DNA from: Crossaster papposus
Lineage: Eukaryota > Echinodermata > Asteroidea > Velatida > Solasteridae
Assembly (NCBI GenBank): GCA_037893245.1
Contig: JBAIAA010000241.1
Span: 1 to 64,000 of the forward strand
Length of the DNA stretch: 64,000 nucleotides
Direction of reading: 5' to 3'
A model generated the notes under the pieces. That model saw only the letters and a list, made by a program, of their open reading frames with translations, was not told the origin of the DNA and made no database searches. Shown piece by piece: positions 39,508 to 48,260 of this stretch (positions within the stretch are counted from its first letter, which is position 1; every line of letters begins with the position of its first letter). Position numbers and translations under genes: made by a program.

Positions 39508-40360
39508 GACTGATCTGTCCGCGAAAGTACGGCATGGGCTGTGTCGTTATAAAGTGGGGCCAAATCTATGTACTCCCCTGACTGAATTTTGTCTTTCGTG
39601 GATTGCGAGACATGAAACCCTAACGCTGCACACGACTTTCCTATTTGAAATAATGGCACTGGGCGGACATCCGCCCCTAGCTGAATTGCACTGATTGGAA
39701 TGGCAGTATGAGAATCGTTAACATTGTACTCACCCCCACCCCTTACTCCGCTAGTGCTAGTACTAGGACCCGCGAACGGATCAGTGTTATTGTTCATGTT
39801 GTTGTCATGGTGTAGCAGTTCATTTTCATCATGATGGCTGCGAGGAGGATGCACATCCACGACGGAGGTTGACGGCTGGGTCTCTGGGTGCAGAACATCC
39901 GGATCCGAGACCGAGCTTGGGTTTCTTCGGGGTCGACCGCGGCCACGACGGGTTGGCGGCACAGGTTCCTGCAGGGCAGGCACAGCTGCCCCGCGTCCGC
40001 TGCCTCTTGCAGACGGCTCCTGGTGCAGGGCAGACCCTGCCCCGCGTCCTCTTCCTCTCGCAGGCGGCACAGGTTCCTGGTGTAGGGCAGGCACAGCTGC
40101 CCCGCGTCCGCTGCCTCTCGCAGACGGCTCCTGGTGCAGGGCAGGCCCTGCCCCGCGTCCTCTTCCTCTCGCAGGCGGCTCCTGGTGTGGGGGAGGGACA
40201 GCAGCCCCCCGCCCTCTGCCCCTCACAGACGGTTGGCGTTTCCGATACTTCTTTGGCGGGGGCACGCCGTCTTCAACTGTATCTGGCAGAGCTGAGCGAC
40301 CGGGTCGGCGGCTAGCTACGGCGTTCTACCGGTACGGCATGTCCGAAGAGGTGGCCAGCA
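39508..40360 (-). pseudogene. Family B gag, N-terminal part
   Basis: Open for about 250 codons. The N-terminal half is arginine/glycine-rich, with repeats such as PARGRGRGAG, SARGSGRGAA and PALHQEP. Then comes a stretch homologous to family A gag (VPLFQIGKSCAALGFHVSQS, then KDKIQSGEYIDLAPL, matching KHIQDKIWNGEFVEFGSLM). The frame ends by running into the 3' terminal region. Toward the 5' side an in-frame TAG (CGG TAG where the 52.7-kb copies read CGA AAG) and the lack of an in-frame ATG show that it is not functional. The RG-rich region probably binds nucleic acid. Confidence 0.75.
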
Positions 40361-40658
40361 AGTCTTCCACTCCTTGCTAAACGGAAGCTGTCGGGTTAGA
40401 CGTGTACGAGGAGTTGTCGGATTATCGACAAGTGTTTCGTCCACAGGTGGTTTCGTCCGGTTGGACGAACGGAGAGTTGTCCGGTATACAGGGCCTCGAA
40501 GCGTCGGAGGAGTTGGAAGTGAAGATGATAACAAAAAGTTTAAGAAGTTTTGGTCAACAATTTTTTCTGAGTTGCTGATAGCTGCAACCAAATTGGCGGC
40601 CCGAATGCCTCGTGTTCTGGGTTAAATACCCAAATTCTTCGGACTGTCTTTTCTTCTC

Positions 40659-40742
40659 ATTGGTCAAGGTAGGATATATTCAGTTCTCCATTGGTCAATC
40701 TTACCTATAATTTGCATATCTCCCAGATATAACCTTATATGG
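40659..40742 (-). promoter_or_regulatory. Promoter-like cluster in B2 leader
   Basis: Same set and spacing as in B1: CCAAT boxes at 40659-40663 and 40690-40694, octamer at 40710-40717, CArG at 40733-40742, all upstream of the gag fragment. Confidence 0.5.
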
Positions 40743-40918
40743 TAAGGAATTTATTTTCCCCCTTCTTCTTGAGCAACCTTCTAAACGACCAAGCTATTAT
40801 TGCTGGTCGTGCAATTTTTCAGAATGACCTTAGAAACGTTTTGCCTACGACGCCAAAAAGAGTTTAGGCTTTATGTGCCCCAAGTATAACGTATTTTATC
40901 TTTTATGGATAAAATTAA

Positions 40919-41369
40919 TTTTTCACCAGAAATATGGTAAAATATCGATAAAATGGTTATGAATGACCAATATTGTTACAAAAATTTGCATATGATATCG
41001 TGAAACCAATATATTTTTGCTCTGCAGATTTAACAAAAATCTGTAATATTTAACATAGACAAACGTCAAAATTTGTTAAAAATTTGAAGTTTCTGTTATT
41101 TGGCCTACAAAAGGCAAAATTTCTCATAATATCAGTTGTAAATGACCAATCAATACAACATTTGGACTGAGTGAGCAGATTCTCGATTCTTGTCGGTACC
41201 ACAAATTTCAGACAAAAGGGAAATTGTTTATTAAAATTATTTAAGGAATTTTGTTTGATTTTTATAATACGAGTCGATTTTTCACCAGAAATATGGTGAA
41301 ATACCGATAAAATGGTTATGAATGACCAATATTGTTACAAAAATTTGCATATGATATCGTGAAACCAAT
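40919..41369. repeat. 360-bp satellite, block 6
   Basis: Just over one monomer between the B pair and element A. It ends gtgaaaccaat exactly where element A begins. Confidence 0.93.
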
Positions 41370-41569
41370 TTATTACCCCATTCGACAGGACACATGACAA
41401 AATAGCCTAAGGAGTTCAATTTCTCGTTGTATCGTAAGGCCGAAGCAGTTTAATGCCAGGTTGATCTCACAACTTATTATTATTTCCAACTAACAGTATT
41501 TTACAATAGCATATTACCTAGTATATAAGTTTGCTTCCGATCGGTGCGCGAGTATCACTCTCATGTTTC

Positions 41570-41965
41570 AGTTATTTACAAAAATACCATAAAACCAATA
41601 ACAGGATGCCAACAATAATTAAAACGCATCACCATCATGTTCCTGTTATCTACCAAAATAACACAAACCCGATAATGGCGATGCCAACATTATCATGTCT
41701 CCGCACTTTACGGTAAACCCAATAATAATGTCCAGACTAGTGCACCGATCGCGAAATTAAAACGCATCACCATCATGTTCTAGTTATTTACCAATAACAC
41801 AAACCCGATAATGGCGATGCCAACATTATCATGTCTCCGCACTTTACGGTAAACCCAATAATAATGTCCAGACTACCAGTATACCGATCGCGAAATTAAA
41901 ACGCATCACCATCATGTTCTAGTTATTTACCAAAATAACATAGAACCCGATAACAGTGATAACGC
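41570..41965. repeat. Diverged tandem repeat in 3' region of element A
   Basis: Repeats sharing aaacccaataataatgtccag, catcaccatcatgttctagt and tttaccaaaataac. The period is about 120 bp, a diverged version of the 97-bp repeats in D1 and D2. Confidence 0.8.
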
Positions 41966-42208
41966 TATAGCAAAACTAAACAAGTACCGTTAACACAGCC
42001 GCCTCAACATAGCTGTAAATTACCATTAAGGTTAAACATGAAGCCGCAAACATTTATCATTACATTTGGTCTTAAAATTCGTATACTTGGCATGGCTTAA
42101 GTTGGTGTAAAGTTAGGTTATTGGGGCCTATGACGGCGTTCCGAATGCAATTCCGCCAATTCCGAATGCAATTCTGCGTGGTAATAACGTCAATTCGGCA
42201 GGTCCAAT

Positions 42209-42250
42209 GACGACAACGTCACCCACAATCCACATTAAAGGTGTGCGCCC
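42209..42250 (-). pseudogene. SGNH-hydrolase scrap in element A
   Basis: Reads TPLMWIVGDVVV and then loses frame by one base compared with the D2 copy at 9777-9860 (gtcattgg against gtcaattgg). Only block I survives, with valine at the nucleophile position. The region 41966-42208 and the stretch to 42483 otherwise hold no gene. Confidence 0.42.
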
Positions 42251-42483
42251 GTAGCACCATGGCTCGTGAAAGGAAGAAAAACACACAAAAACGACTAAAT
42301 AGTAGGCGCACATAATATATATAGGAAATAATCAAATTACTCGCTAGAAAGAACAATGAAGTGTACAACTATATTCATAAAAAGTGGGCAAGAAGTGGGT
42401 GGGTAGGGAGAATAATTGCTAAGCGCGCCGGTAACCGAATGCGTGCGGGGGCCGACATAATCTCTTTATAAACACCGGCATGT

Positions 42484-44040
42484 TTATATGAAATTGCACC
42501 AAAGGTCGGCAGGCAAGGGAGTGATAATGGGGTATGCACCGGGCGCTAGCTGCCGGAACCTAGTCATCTGAAAGCGGGAAAGAGCATCGGCAATACCGTT
42601 ATCAATGCCGGGAACGTGCCGTGCTTTGAAATGAATATTCAAATCTAAACAACACACAACAAGCATGCGGACCAATTTCATTATCTTGGGACAGCGGGAA
42701 GTTTGCCGATTGATTATGGCCACGACTGCCGCGTTATCAGACCAGAATACCACCCGCTTATTCCTTAATGCCGGTCCCCATACACGCAGCGCTATTACAA
42801 TGGGGAAAAACTCGAGGAAGGCAATGGATAACTTCATGGAACGCACTGACAAGGGCCATCGTCCGTGTGTCCAATTACCACCAAAGAATGCACCGAAACC
42901 TATCTCTGATGAAGCGTCCGTGTACAAATGCAGATTATCGCTCGAGTGCCAAACTTGGTCGGGGAATATGACTGAACCGTTAAAATGTGTCAAAAACTGC
43001 TTCCAGGCCAACATGTCAGCTCGTGCCCCCGATGAAATACGGACACGATGATGTGGTCTTTGAACGCCACTAGTTAAGTCAAACAAACGACGCAAAAACG
43101 CGCGGCCTGGGCGAACGGCCTTACAGATAAAATTCAAACTCCCCAACAATGACTGAAGCTCCCGCAGAGTAAGTTTCTGTCTACTCAATGCATTATCTAG
43201 TTTTGCCATGATCGAAACAATTTTTTCCGATGGGACTTGAATCTCCTGCGCGATAGTGTCGATTGCTAAGCCTAGGAAAGTGATATGAGTGGTCGGCCCC
43301 TCGGTTTTGTCCACCGCTAAGGGAACCCCAAACTTCGTACAAACTACTGTAAAGGAGTTAAGGGCGCGTGCGCATTCATCGGAATTTGTACTCCCGACGA
43401 AAAAGAAATCGTCAAGGTAGTGAAGGATATTATCAGTGGCTGCTACTTTGCGGGAACAATATTCAAGAAAGGTGCTAAATCTCTCAAAGGTTACACATGA
43501 TATTGAACAGCCCATGGGCATGCACTTATCATAGTAATATGACCCATTAAAGTAAAACCCTAACAAATCAAAGTCATCCGGGTGAACTGGTAGTAAGCGA
43601 AATGCCGATTTTATATCTGATTTGGCCATAAGGGCACCGGGACCTAAACTAGAAACCAAAGTAACAGCATCATCGAAACTTGTGTAACTAACAGTCGCAA
43701 TAGACGGGTCAATGTAATCGTTGACGGAGTCACCTATAGGAGATGACAGATTGTGAATCAAACGAAATTGACCTGGGGTTTGTTTAGGTACCAGACCGAT
43801 TGGGGAACAGCGTAAATTGGGCAAAGGAGGGGTTAAATAAGGACCGGCAACACGGTCCAACTGCACCTCGCGGGCAATTTTGTCATGTAACAATGCCTGA
43901 TTTTCACGGACGGATACAAAATTCCGGGCAGAAGAACTAACACGCGGTCCGGAATATCCCAATCGAAAACCAAAAGTAAAACCATCTACCAATATATGCG
44001 CATCCTGTCGGTCTGGGTATGTGTTGAGAAACGGGCGCAT
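42484..44040 (-). CDS. DIRS-like reverse transcriptase/RNase H, 518 aa
   Basis: Intact frame, ATG at 44038-44040 to TAA at 42484. This start is chosen because the gag stop TAG lies one base upstream; the frame is open further upstream but without an ATG. The reverse transcriptase covers about residues 70-265: SPIGLVPK, FRLIHNLS, catalytic Asp in KSDIKSAFRLLPV (Asp142), and HYLDD with Asp210-Asp211. RNase H follows: Asp375 in LYTDASSEIGFGA, Glu410 in SIAFLEFFPI, Asp435 in FWSDNAAVV, Asp485 in GIADALSR. The tail SRFQMTRFRQLAPGAYP is typical of DIRS/Ngaro elements. It would copy the element RNA into DNA. All expected catalytic residues are present; no protease or integrase domain is seen. Confidence 0.93.
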   Translation of the reverse strand: MRPFLNTYPDRQDAHILVDGFTFGFRLGYSGPRVSSSARNFVSVRENQALLHDKIAREVQLDRVAGPYLTPPLPNLRCSPIGLVPKQTPGQFRLIHNLSSPIGDSVNDYIDPSIATVSYTSFDDAVTLVSSLGPGALMAKSDIKSAFRLLPVHPDDFDLLGFYFNGSYYYDKCMPMGCSISCVTFERFSTFLEYCSRKVAATDNILHYLDDFFFVGSTNSDECARALNSFTVVCTKFGVPLAVDKTEGPTTHITFLGLAIDTIAQEIQVPSEKIVSIMAKLDNALSRQKLTLRELQSLLGSLNFICKAVRPGRAFLRRLFDLTSGVQRPHHRVRISSGARADMLAWKQFLTHFNGSVIFPDQVWHSSDNLHLYTDASSEIGFGAFFGGNWTHGRWPLSVRSMKLSIAFLEFFPIVIALRVWGPALRNKRVVFWSDNAAVVAIINRQTSRCPKIMKLVRMLVVCCLDLNIHFKARHVPGIDNGIADALSRFQMTRFRQLAPGAYPIITPLPADLWCNFI

Positions 44041-44044
44041 ACTA
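44038..44044 (-). promoter_or_regulatory. Stop-restart junction TAG-T-ATG between gag and RT
   Basis: On the minus strand gag ends ...cctaacTAG, followed by one T and the RT start ATG. Family C keeps the same design with TAA-T-ATG (near 50384-50390). This spacing suits termination-reinitiation by the same ribosome. The mechanism is inferred from position only. Confidence 0.55.
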
Positions 44045-45253
44045 GTTAGGTTTACTGGGGTTGGCAATAGTGGTTGGGTTGGCTGCACCCCGTGCGGTGC
44101 GGGAATTACCTCGGCAATTGTCGGCCGAGTGGCCAAGGGACAAACAAGCGGAGCACTTGTGGGCAAATCGACACCCAGCCCGGAAACATTGGCCGCGGTT
44201 GAAGGCAAAACAGATACCGCTAGCAGCGGCTCGCTGGGTTTGGGCGGGACGACCCGCTCCGGCACTGGAATATCCTGATACGCGCTGCTGTGAGGTGGTA
44301 TTGGGAAAGGGACGAAAATTAGTCTGGGTCGGGGCACCCACTAGCGTGAGCCACAATTCAGCATCGATGCTGGCCCAGGAGCGTGCCGGCAGGCGCGCTT
44401 GTCGCAGGCGAAATTGAATATCATAATCGCGCCAGCCAAAACCTACGCGACGAAATGCGGCCGAGCGGATAGTATCTGCATACTTCAGAAGTTGCCTAGC
44501 ACGATTTCCATGACGCATCAAATAGATCGACGCAAAAATCAAGAATGCCGAGGTCCATTGCTCAATGGACGTTATACGCACATTTTGGGCAGCGTGGGGG
44601 CGAATTTGCCAAGCGGGTGAATCGGGCGAGCCGACCATAAACACGCAATCATTTGGGGTGCCAGTATTGCTATGGCCCGGCCGCATTAGAGAACCAAATT
44701 CAACAAACTCCCCATTCCAAATTTTGTCCTGAATATGTTTAGGAACCCCCATCCCCAGATCTTCACAAACGGTAGTCAGCGCTGTGTAGTCTTGAACAGG
44801 CACAAGACTAGAGAAATGAGTGTTATCATTGGCCGTATTAGGACAGGTAACGGAAATCACGTTGGGAGCGGGTGGTAAATTTACCGGCATCTGAACGATA
44901 TTATTAACGGTGGACTCACCAAACTCCGAAGTTATGAGCGGTGCAGCAGCATTCCGTAGGCTTCCAAGTACGGGGGCGGCAGCGTCAGGTACGGGGGCGG
45001 CAGTGTCAGGTACGGGGGCGGCAGCGTCAGGGCGAGGGGCAGCGAACCCCGGCGGTCGGTTGGGGTATGTGGGCACGACAACAGCCGGCGTCGTCTCCAC
45101 AGCTGGCACCGGTCGTGTTAATCCAACACCAGCCTCCAGGTTTTGATTAGACCGAGACGAACGGGGTCGTCCGCGTGGCTTTCTCCCCGCCGAAGCGTGT
45201 CCAGATGTAGATGCAACCGCTGTCTTCTTGGATTTAGGCATTGTTTTCGGCAT
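44042..45253 (-). CDS. DIRS-like Gag with CCCH and CCHC zinc fingers, 403 aa
   Basis: Complete frame from ATG (45251-45253) to TAG at 44042. N-terminus is basic (GRKPRGRPRSSRS, residues 23-35), followed by a Pro/Ala region with PVPDAAAP-type repeats (75-105). A conserved central domain (about 150-285) includes KHIQDKIWNGEFVEFGSLM, ITSIEQWTSAFLIF and GWRDYDIQFR, which recur in families B and C. The C-terminus has a CCCH finger (C348-x7-C356-x4-C361-x3-H365) running into a CCHC knuckle (C367-x2-C370-x4-H375-x4-C380). It probably packages element RNA. It is the only complete gag in the window; the other family A copies lack the fingers. Confidence 0.92.
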   Translation of the reverse strand: MPKTMPKSKKTAVASTSGHASAGRKPRGRPRSSRSNQNLEAGVGLTRPVPAVETTPAVVVPTYPNRPPGFAAPRPDAAAPVPDTAAPVPDAAAPVLGSLRNAAAPLITSEFGESTVNNIVQMPVNLPPAPNVISVTCPNTANDNTHFSSLVPVQDYTALTTVCEDLGMGVPKHIQDKIWNGEFVEFGSLMRPGHSNTGTPNDCVFMVGSPDSPAWQIRPHAAQNVRITSIEQWTSAFLIFASIYLMRHGNRARQLLKYADTIRSAAFRRVGFGWRDYDIQFRLRQARLPARSWASIDAELWLTLVGAPTQTNFRPFPNTTSQQRVSGYSSAGAGRPAQTQRAAASGICFAFNRGQCFRAGCRFAHKCSACLSLGHSADNCRGNSRTARGAANPTTIANPSKPN

Positions 45254-45671
45254 GGAGGTAGGATGCGGGTCAGTTAATTGAACTCGACAAGAGCGTGAAA
45301 AACTCTAAACTCGAAAATTGAGATTTGGCTACGGTCGACGAACTGCGAAACACGATTATTCTTACTGTGAAAAATGTATGTAGAACTTCGAAACTTCGAA
45401 GTTAATACAAGAACCTATATCTACTCTGCTGAATAGCAAACAAACGACCTCCTGGCTCAAACTGCTGTGACAAAGTGATCGCTGACCAGTCGTCAAGATT
45501 ATGGCGGTATACCAGGCCTTGTCTGTTTTAACCACAGGGCCATAAAAATAGCGTCCCCATTCCCCAGTGACCTCCATGTGGCGTGGGAAATGGACATTGG
45601 TCTAGATCCCGGCATACCAATCTGTCTCGAGGTTAATAAATTCTTTGAAGCCTTATTTGGCTTAAAAGTGA
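45254..45671 (-). promoter_or_regulatory. Family A 5' leader and terminus
   Basis: 418 bp between gag and the element end. The terminal part has ggttaataa (an imperfect inverse of the 3' end TTATTACC) at 45631-45639, then TTTGAAGCC-ttattt-GGCTTAAAA at 45644-45667, then gtga. A promoter should lie here, but no clear box was found. Confidence 0.6.
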
Positions 45672-46453
45672 ATATTTTTGCTCTGCAGATTTAACAAAAA
45701 TCTGTAATATTTAACATAGACAAACGTCAAAATTTGTAAAAAATTTGAAGTTTCTGTTATTTGGCCTACAAAAGGCAAAATTTCTCATAATATCAGTTGT
45801 AAATGACCAATCAATACAACATTTGGACTGAGTGAGCAGATTCTCGATTCTTGTTGGTACCACAAATTTCAGACAAAAGGGAAATTGTTTATTAAAATTA
45901 TTTAAGGAATTTTGTTTGATTTTCATAATACGAGTCGATTTTTCACCAGAAATATGGTTAAATACCGATAAAATGGTTATGAATGACCAATATTGTTACA
46001 AAAATTTGCATATGATATCGTGAAACCAATATATTTTTGCTCTACAGATTTAACAAAAATCTGTAATATTTAACACAGACAAACGTCAAAATTTGTTAAA
46101 AATTTGAAGTTTCTGTTATTTGGCCTACAAAAGGCAAACTTTCTCATAATATCAGTTGTAAATGACCAATCAATACAAAATTTGGACTGAGTGAGCAGAT
46201 TCTCGATTCTTGTCGGTACCACAAATTTCAGACAAAAGGGAAATTGTTTATTAAAATTATTTAAGGAATTTTGTTTGATTTTCATAATACGAGTCGATTT
46301 TTCACCAGAAATATGGTAAAATACCGATAAAATGGTTATGAATGACCAATATTGTTACAAAAATGTGCATATGATATCGTGAAACCAATATATTTTTGCT
46401 CTGCAGATTGAACAAAAATCTGTAATATTTAACACAGACAAACGTCAAAATGT
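45672..46453. repeat. 360-bp satellite, block 7
   Basis: About two monomers between elements A and C, ending cgtcaaaatgt at the start of element C. Confidence 0.93.
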
Positions 46454-46639
46454 TTATCCCCACATGTGACAAGAGCGGACATACAGAATCGAGCACTCGT
46501 ATGTATTTGTTTTGTTGCGTGTGGCCGAGCAGCCGTTTATTGTTGTAAGCGCTGTCCCAGCTCGAAGCTATGATAGCACGGGACAGCAATGCAAGCAATG
46601 TCCGAGCCCGAATCGGGTAGCACAGAACAGCAATATTAT

Positions 46640-46915
46640 ATAACACAATTATCACAGTTTGTTCCCGTCCGAAGCTGATGTCGGGGAACAGCAATATTGT
46701 CACAGTTGGTGACGCAAACAGCAATTTATATTTAGCAATATTGTCACAGTTTGTGACGCAAACAGCAATTACATTCAGCAATATTGTCACAGTTGGTGAC
46801 GCAAACAGCAATTTATATTCAGCAATATTGTCACAGTTTGTGACGCAAACAGCAATTAAATTTAGCAATGATGTCACAGTTTGTGACACAGATCTGCAAT
46901 TACCATAATCCAAAT
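46640..46915. repeat. 43-bp minisatellite block 1 with leader and trailer
   Basis: Starts with a leader (caattatcacagtttgttcc through gtcggggaacagcaatattg), then about five units of ttgtcacagttggtgacgca plus aacagcaattatattcagca. Ends with a trailer, tttgtgacacagatctgcaa then ttaccataatcc. Each unit contains the inverted repeat GTCAC-agttg-GTGAC. The leader recurs at block 3 and the trailer at block 2. Confidence 0.85.
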
Positions 46916-47249
46916 AATTCAGATACAAATAGCAGCATCCGCACATACGATGCCATATTCATTAGCAAGCAATATTATGACATTTTATCAAAGCAAACCA
47001 TATCATATATAACCATTAATCAATACCGTATAGTGGCCAAGTAGCAGAAGCAATACCTTAAGCTATTATTATCGTCGGCAATAAGTAAGAAATGCAATAA
47101 TCAAAATATCAATCAGCGAATGTGGTAAACATATAGGGACTGCAACTACCGTGTTCCGATTTCATCTTGGAACCGACAAAGAAAGAGGGTTAAGTGCTTT
47201 TGCCGCAAATTCCCTGAAGCCTCTTAAATTAAGGTTTTATTGGCCAATC
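46916..47249. other. Family C 3' region, no gene seen
   Basis: Non-coding and AT-rich, between minisatellite block 1 and the conserved hairpin. Nothing recognised. Confidence 0.4.
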
Positions 47250-47345
47250 TTTGAGGCCTATTTGCGCTATTGGAATGCAATTTCCGCCAAACGGACATTT
47301 TGCGAACGGAGGATCGCAACATGACCGCCGCCAAATAGCCTCAGA
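47250..47345. other. Stem-loop shared with family A
   Basis: Outer arms GAGGCCTATTT and AAATAGCCTC pair with one bulge. The interior shares gaatgcaattt, ccgccaaacgg and accgccgccaaatag with the family A hairpin at 9510-9575, though the inner stem differs. Survival in both families suggests a function for the element. Confidence 0.5.
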
Positions 47346-47410
47346 AGAATGGGGCGTGACAAAGGTTGCTCAGAATAGCAGAGCAACCTGCCTAAGTTAG
47401 GTGGAAGCCA

Positions 47411-47677
47411 TCAGCGTGATACCAGGTCATTGGTCCCGACCTGAATGATTACAAAGTCCGGCAATTCGACAGCAGCTGACCACGCCTCCAGCAGAAAACC
47501 GGGGTACTGGTCCATCGTTAGTCCCAGGCGTCCAATCCAGTTGATGTGGGCCAGCTGGTGGAGCCTCTCCCCCCAGGGCGACGACCGTGCAACTCGGGCG
47601 CACCAATTAACTCGGGCGCACCAATTAAGTAACTCGTCGCCAATTACCCCCAGAGTCGGCTTGTCAGGGATGAAAGC
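47411..47677 (-). pseudogene. SGNH-hydrolase domain remnant, 88 codons
   Basis: Open from about 47677 to a TGA at 47411, without an ATG. Near the N-terminus it reads KPTLGVIGDELLNWCARV, the block I region with Glu where the nucleophilic Ser is expected; an 18-bp duplication repeats NWCARV. Further on, DFVIIQVGTNDL is a clear block III (GxND). The catalytic His region is missing. Ngaro/DIRS elements in several animals carry hydrolases of this type, perhaps acting on lipids or glycans; their role is unsettled. Confidence 0.68.
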
Positions 47678-47741
47678 TCATGCAATTTGGGAAAGATAAA
47701 GAAATTAAGAACCCATCAGTGCTAATACTCATCATTAGTAA

Positions 47742-48067
47742 TTAAATTACAGCAGTCGCCGCGCCAATGCAAAATGAACGGGCTGTAAATCTGTCACCAT
47801 GAAGCCCTATAAAGTCAAGTGCACGACGAAGTACCGCTGTGAACTGTGGTCGTTCAAACTTGGTTGTACACACATCGGGGTAACTCAGCAATTGCAATTT
47901 CGAAGAAATACCAGATACATAGGAAGCAATGAATGCAAAAACTGAACTTGCTGCTGCAGGGAGAGGCACCTAGCAGTATCAAACCCATGGTTTGCACTAA
48001 ACCATTGGAAAAGACGCAACGCCCGCTGATATAATAAACGCGTGCGAGGGGCAAGGGCGTCTCGCAA
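47742..48067 (-). pseudogene. Tyrosine recombinase remnant, family C
   Basis: Two frames joined by a shift near 47969. The N-terminal part, LAPRTRLLYQRALRLFQWFS, is the typical start of the SAM-like DNA-binding domain; it continues through YVSGISSKLQ. The C-terminal part ends FTARSFCIGAATA, where active DIRS/Ngaro recombinases have an HSFR-type box, so both the His and the Arg are changed (H to R, R to C). The central segment with the first catalytic Arg and the terminal Tyr region are missing. Inactive. Confidence 0.72.
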
Positions 48068-48078
48068 AAGACCCTGAA

Positions 48079-48260
48079 CTCAGCAATTGCAATTTCGAAG
48101 AAATACTAGATGCATCGGAAGTAGGCTAATGAATGCGAAAAATAGACTAGATGCTGCAGGGAGGGGCCCCCAGCAGCATCAAACCCATGGTGTGCACTAA
48201 ACCATTGGAAAAGACGCAAAGCCCGCTGATATAATAAACGCGTGTGAGGGGCAAGGGCGA
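48079..48260 (-). pseudogene. Duplicated recombinase N-terminal segment
   Basis: A diverged tandem copy of about 47884-48062, offset about 195-200 bp. It reads LAPHTRLLYQRALRLFQWFS again and contains the same cgcgtttattatatcagcgg. It abuts minisatellite block 2. The differences between the copies show that the duplication is not recent. Confidence 0.72.

Larger units (their letters stand above)
39378..40918 (-). mobile_element. Family B element B2, internally deleted, with partial gag
   Basis: 1,541 bp with the same termini as B1. The 3' terminal 130 bp join directly to the middle of gag, so RT and the gag C-terminus are deleted. The 5' leader carries the same promoter-like cluster. Right flank is satellite. 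Confidence 0.82.
41370..45671 (-). mobile_element. Family A DIRS-like retroelement, best-preserved copy
   Basis: 4,302 bp from TTATTACCCC to ttaaaagtga, with gag and RT/RNase H on the minus strand. Left flank gtgaaaccaat and right flank atatttttgctc join to the exact monomer sequence, so there is no target-site duplication. That, together with the RT/RNase H type, fits integration by a tyrosine recombinase. No recombinase gene is present between the RT stop and the 3' end, so this copy would need one in trans. Confidence 0.88.

Noticed and set aside
39869..40315. 148-codon plus-strand frame opposite family B gag
   Set aside because: Shadow of the GC-rich RG-repeat region; no independent start context or homology.
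44041..44337. N-terminal extension of the RT frame upstream of its ATG
   Set aside because: The open frame has no ATG and overlaps the gag C-terminus in another frame; the stop-T-ATG junction gives a better start. A frameshift product cannot be fully excluded.
46302..46946. 214-codon minus-strand frame spanning satellite and minisatellite block 1
   Set aside because: It crosses an element boundary and is largely CVTNCDNIAEY-type translation of the 43-bp repeat.
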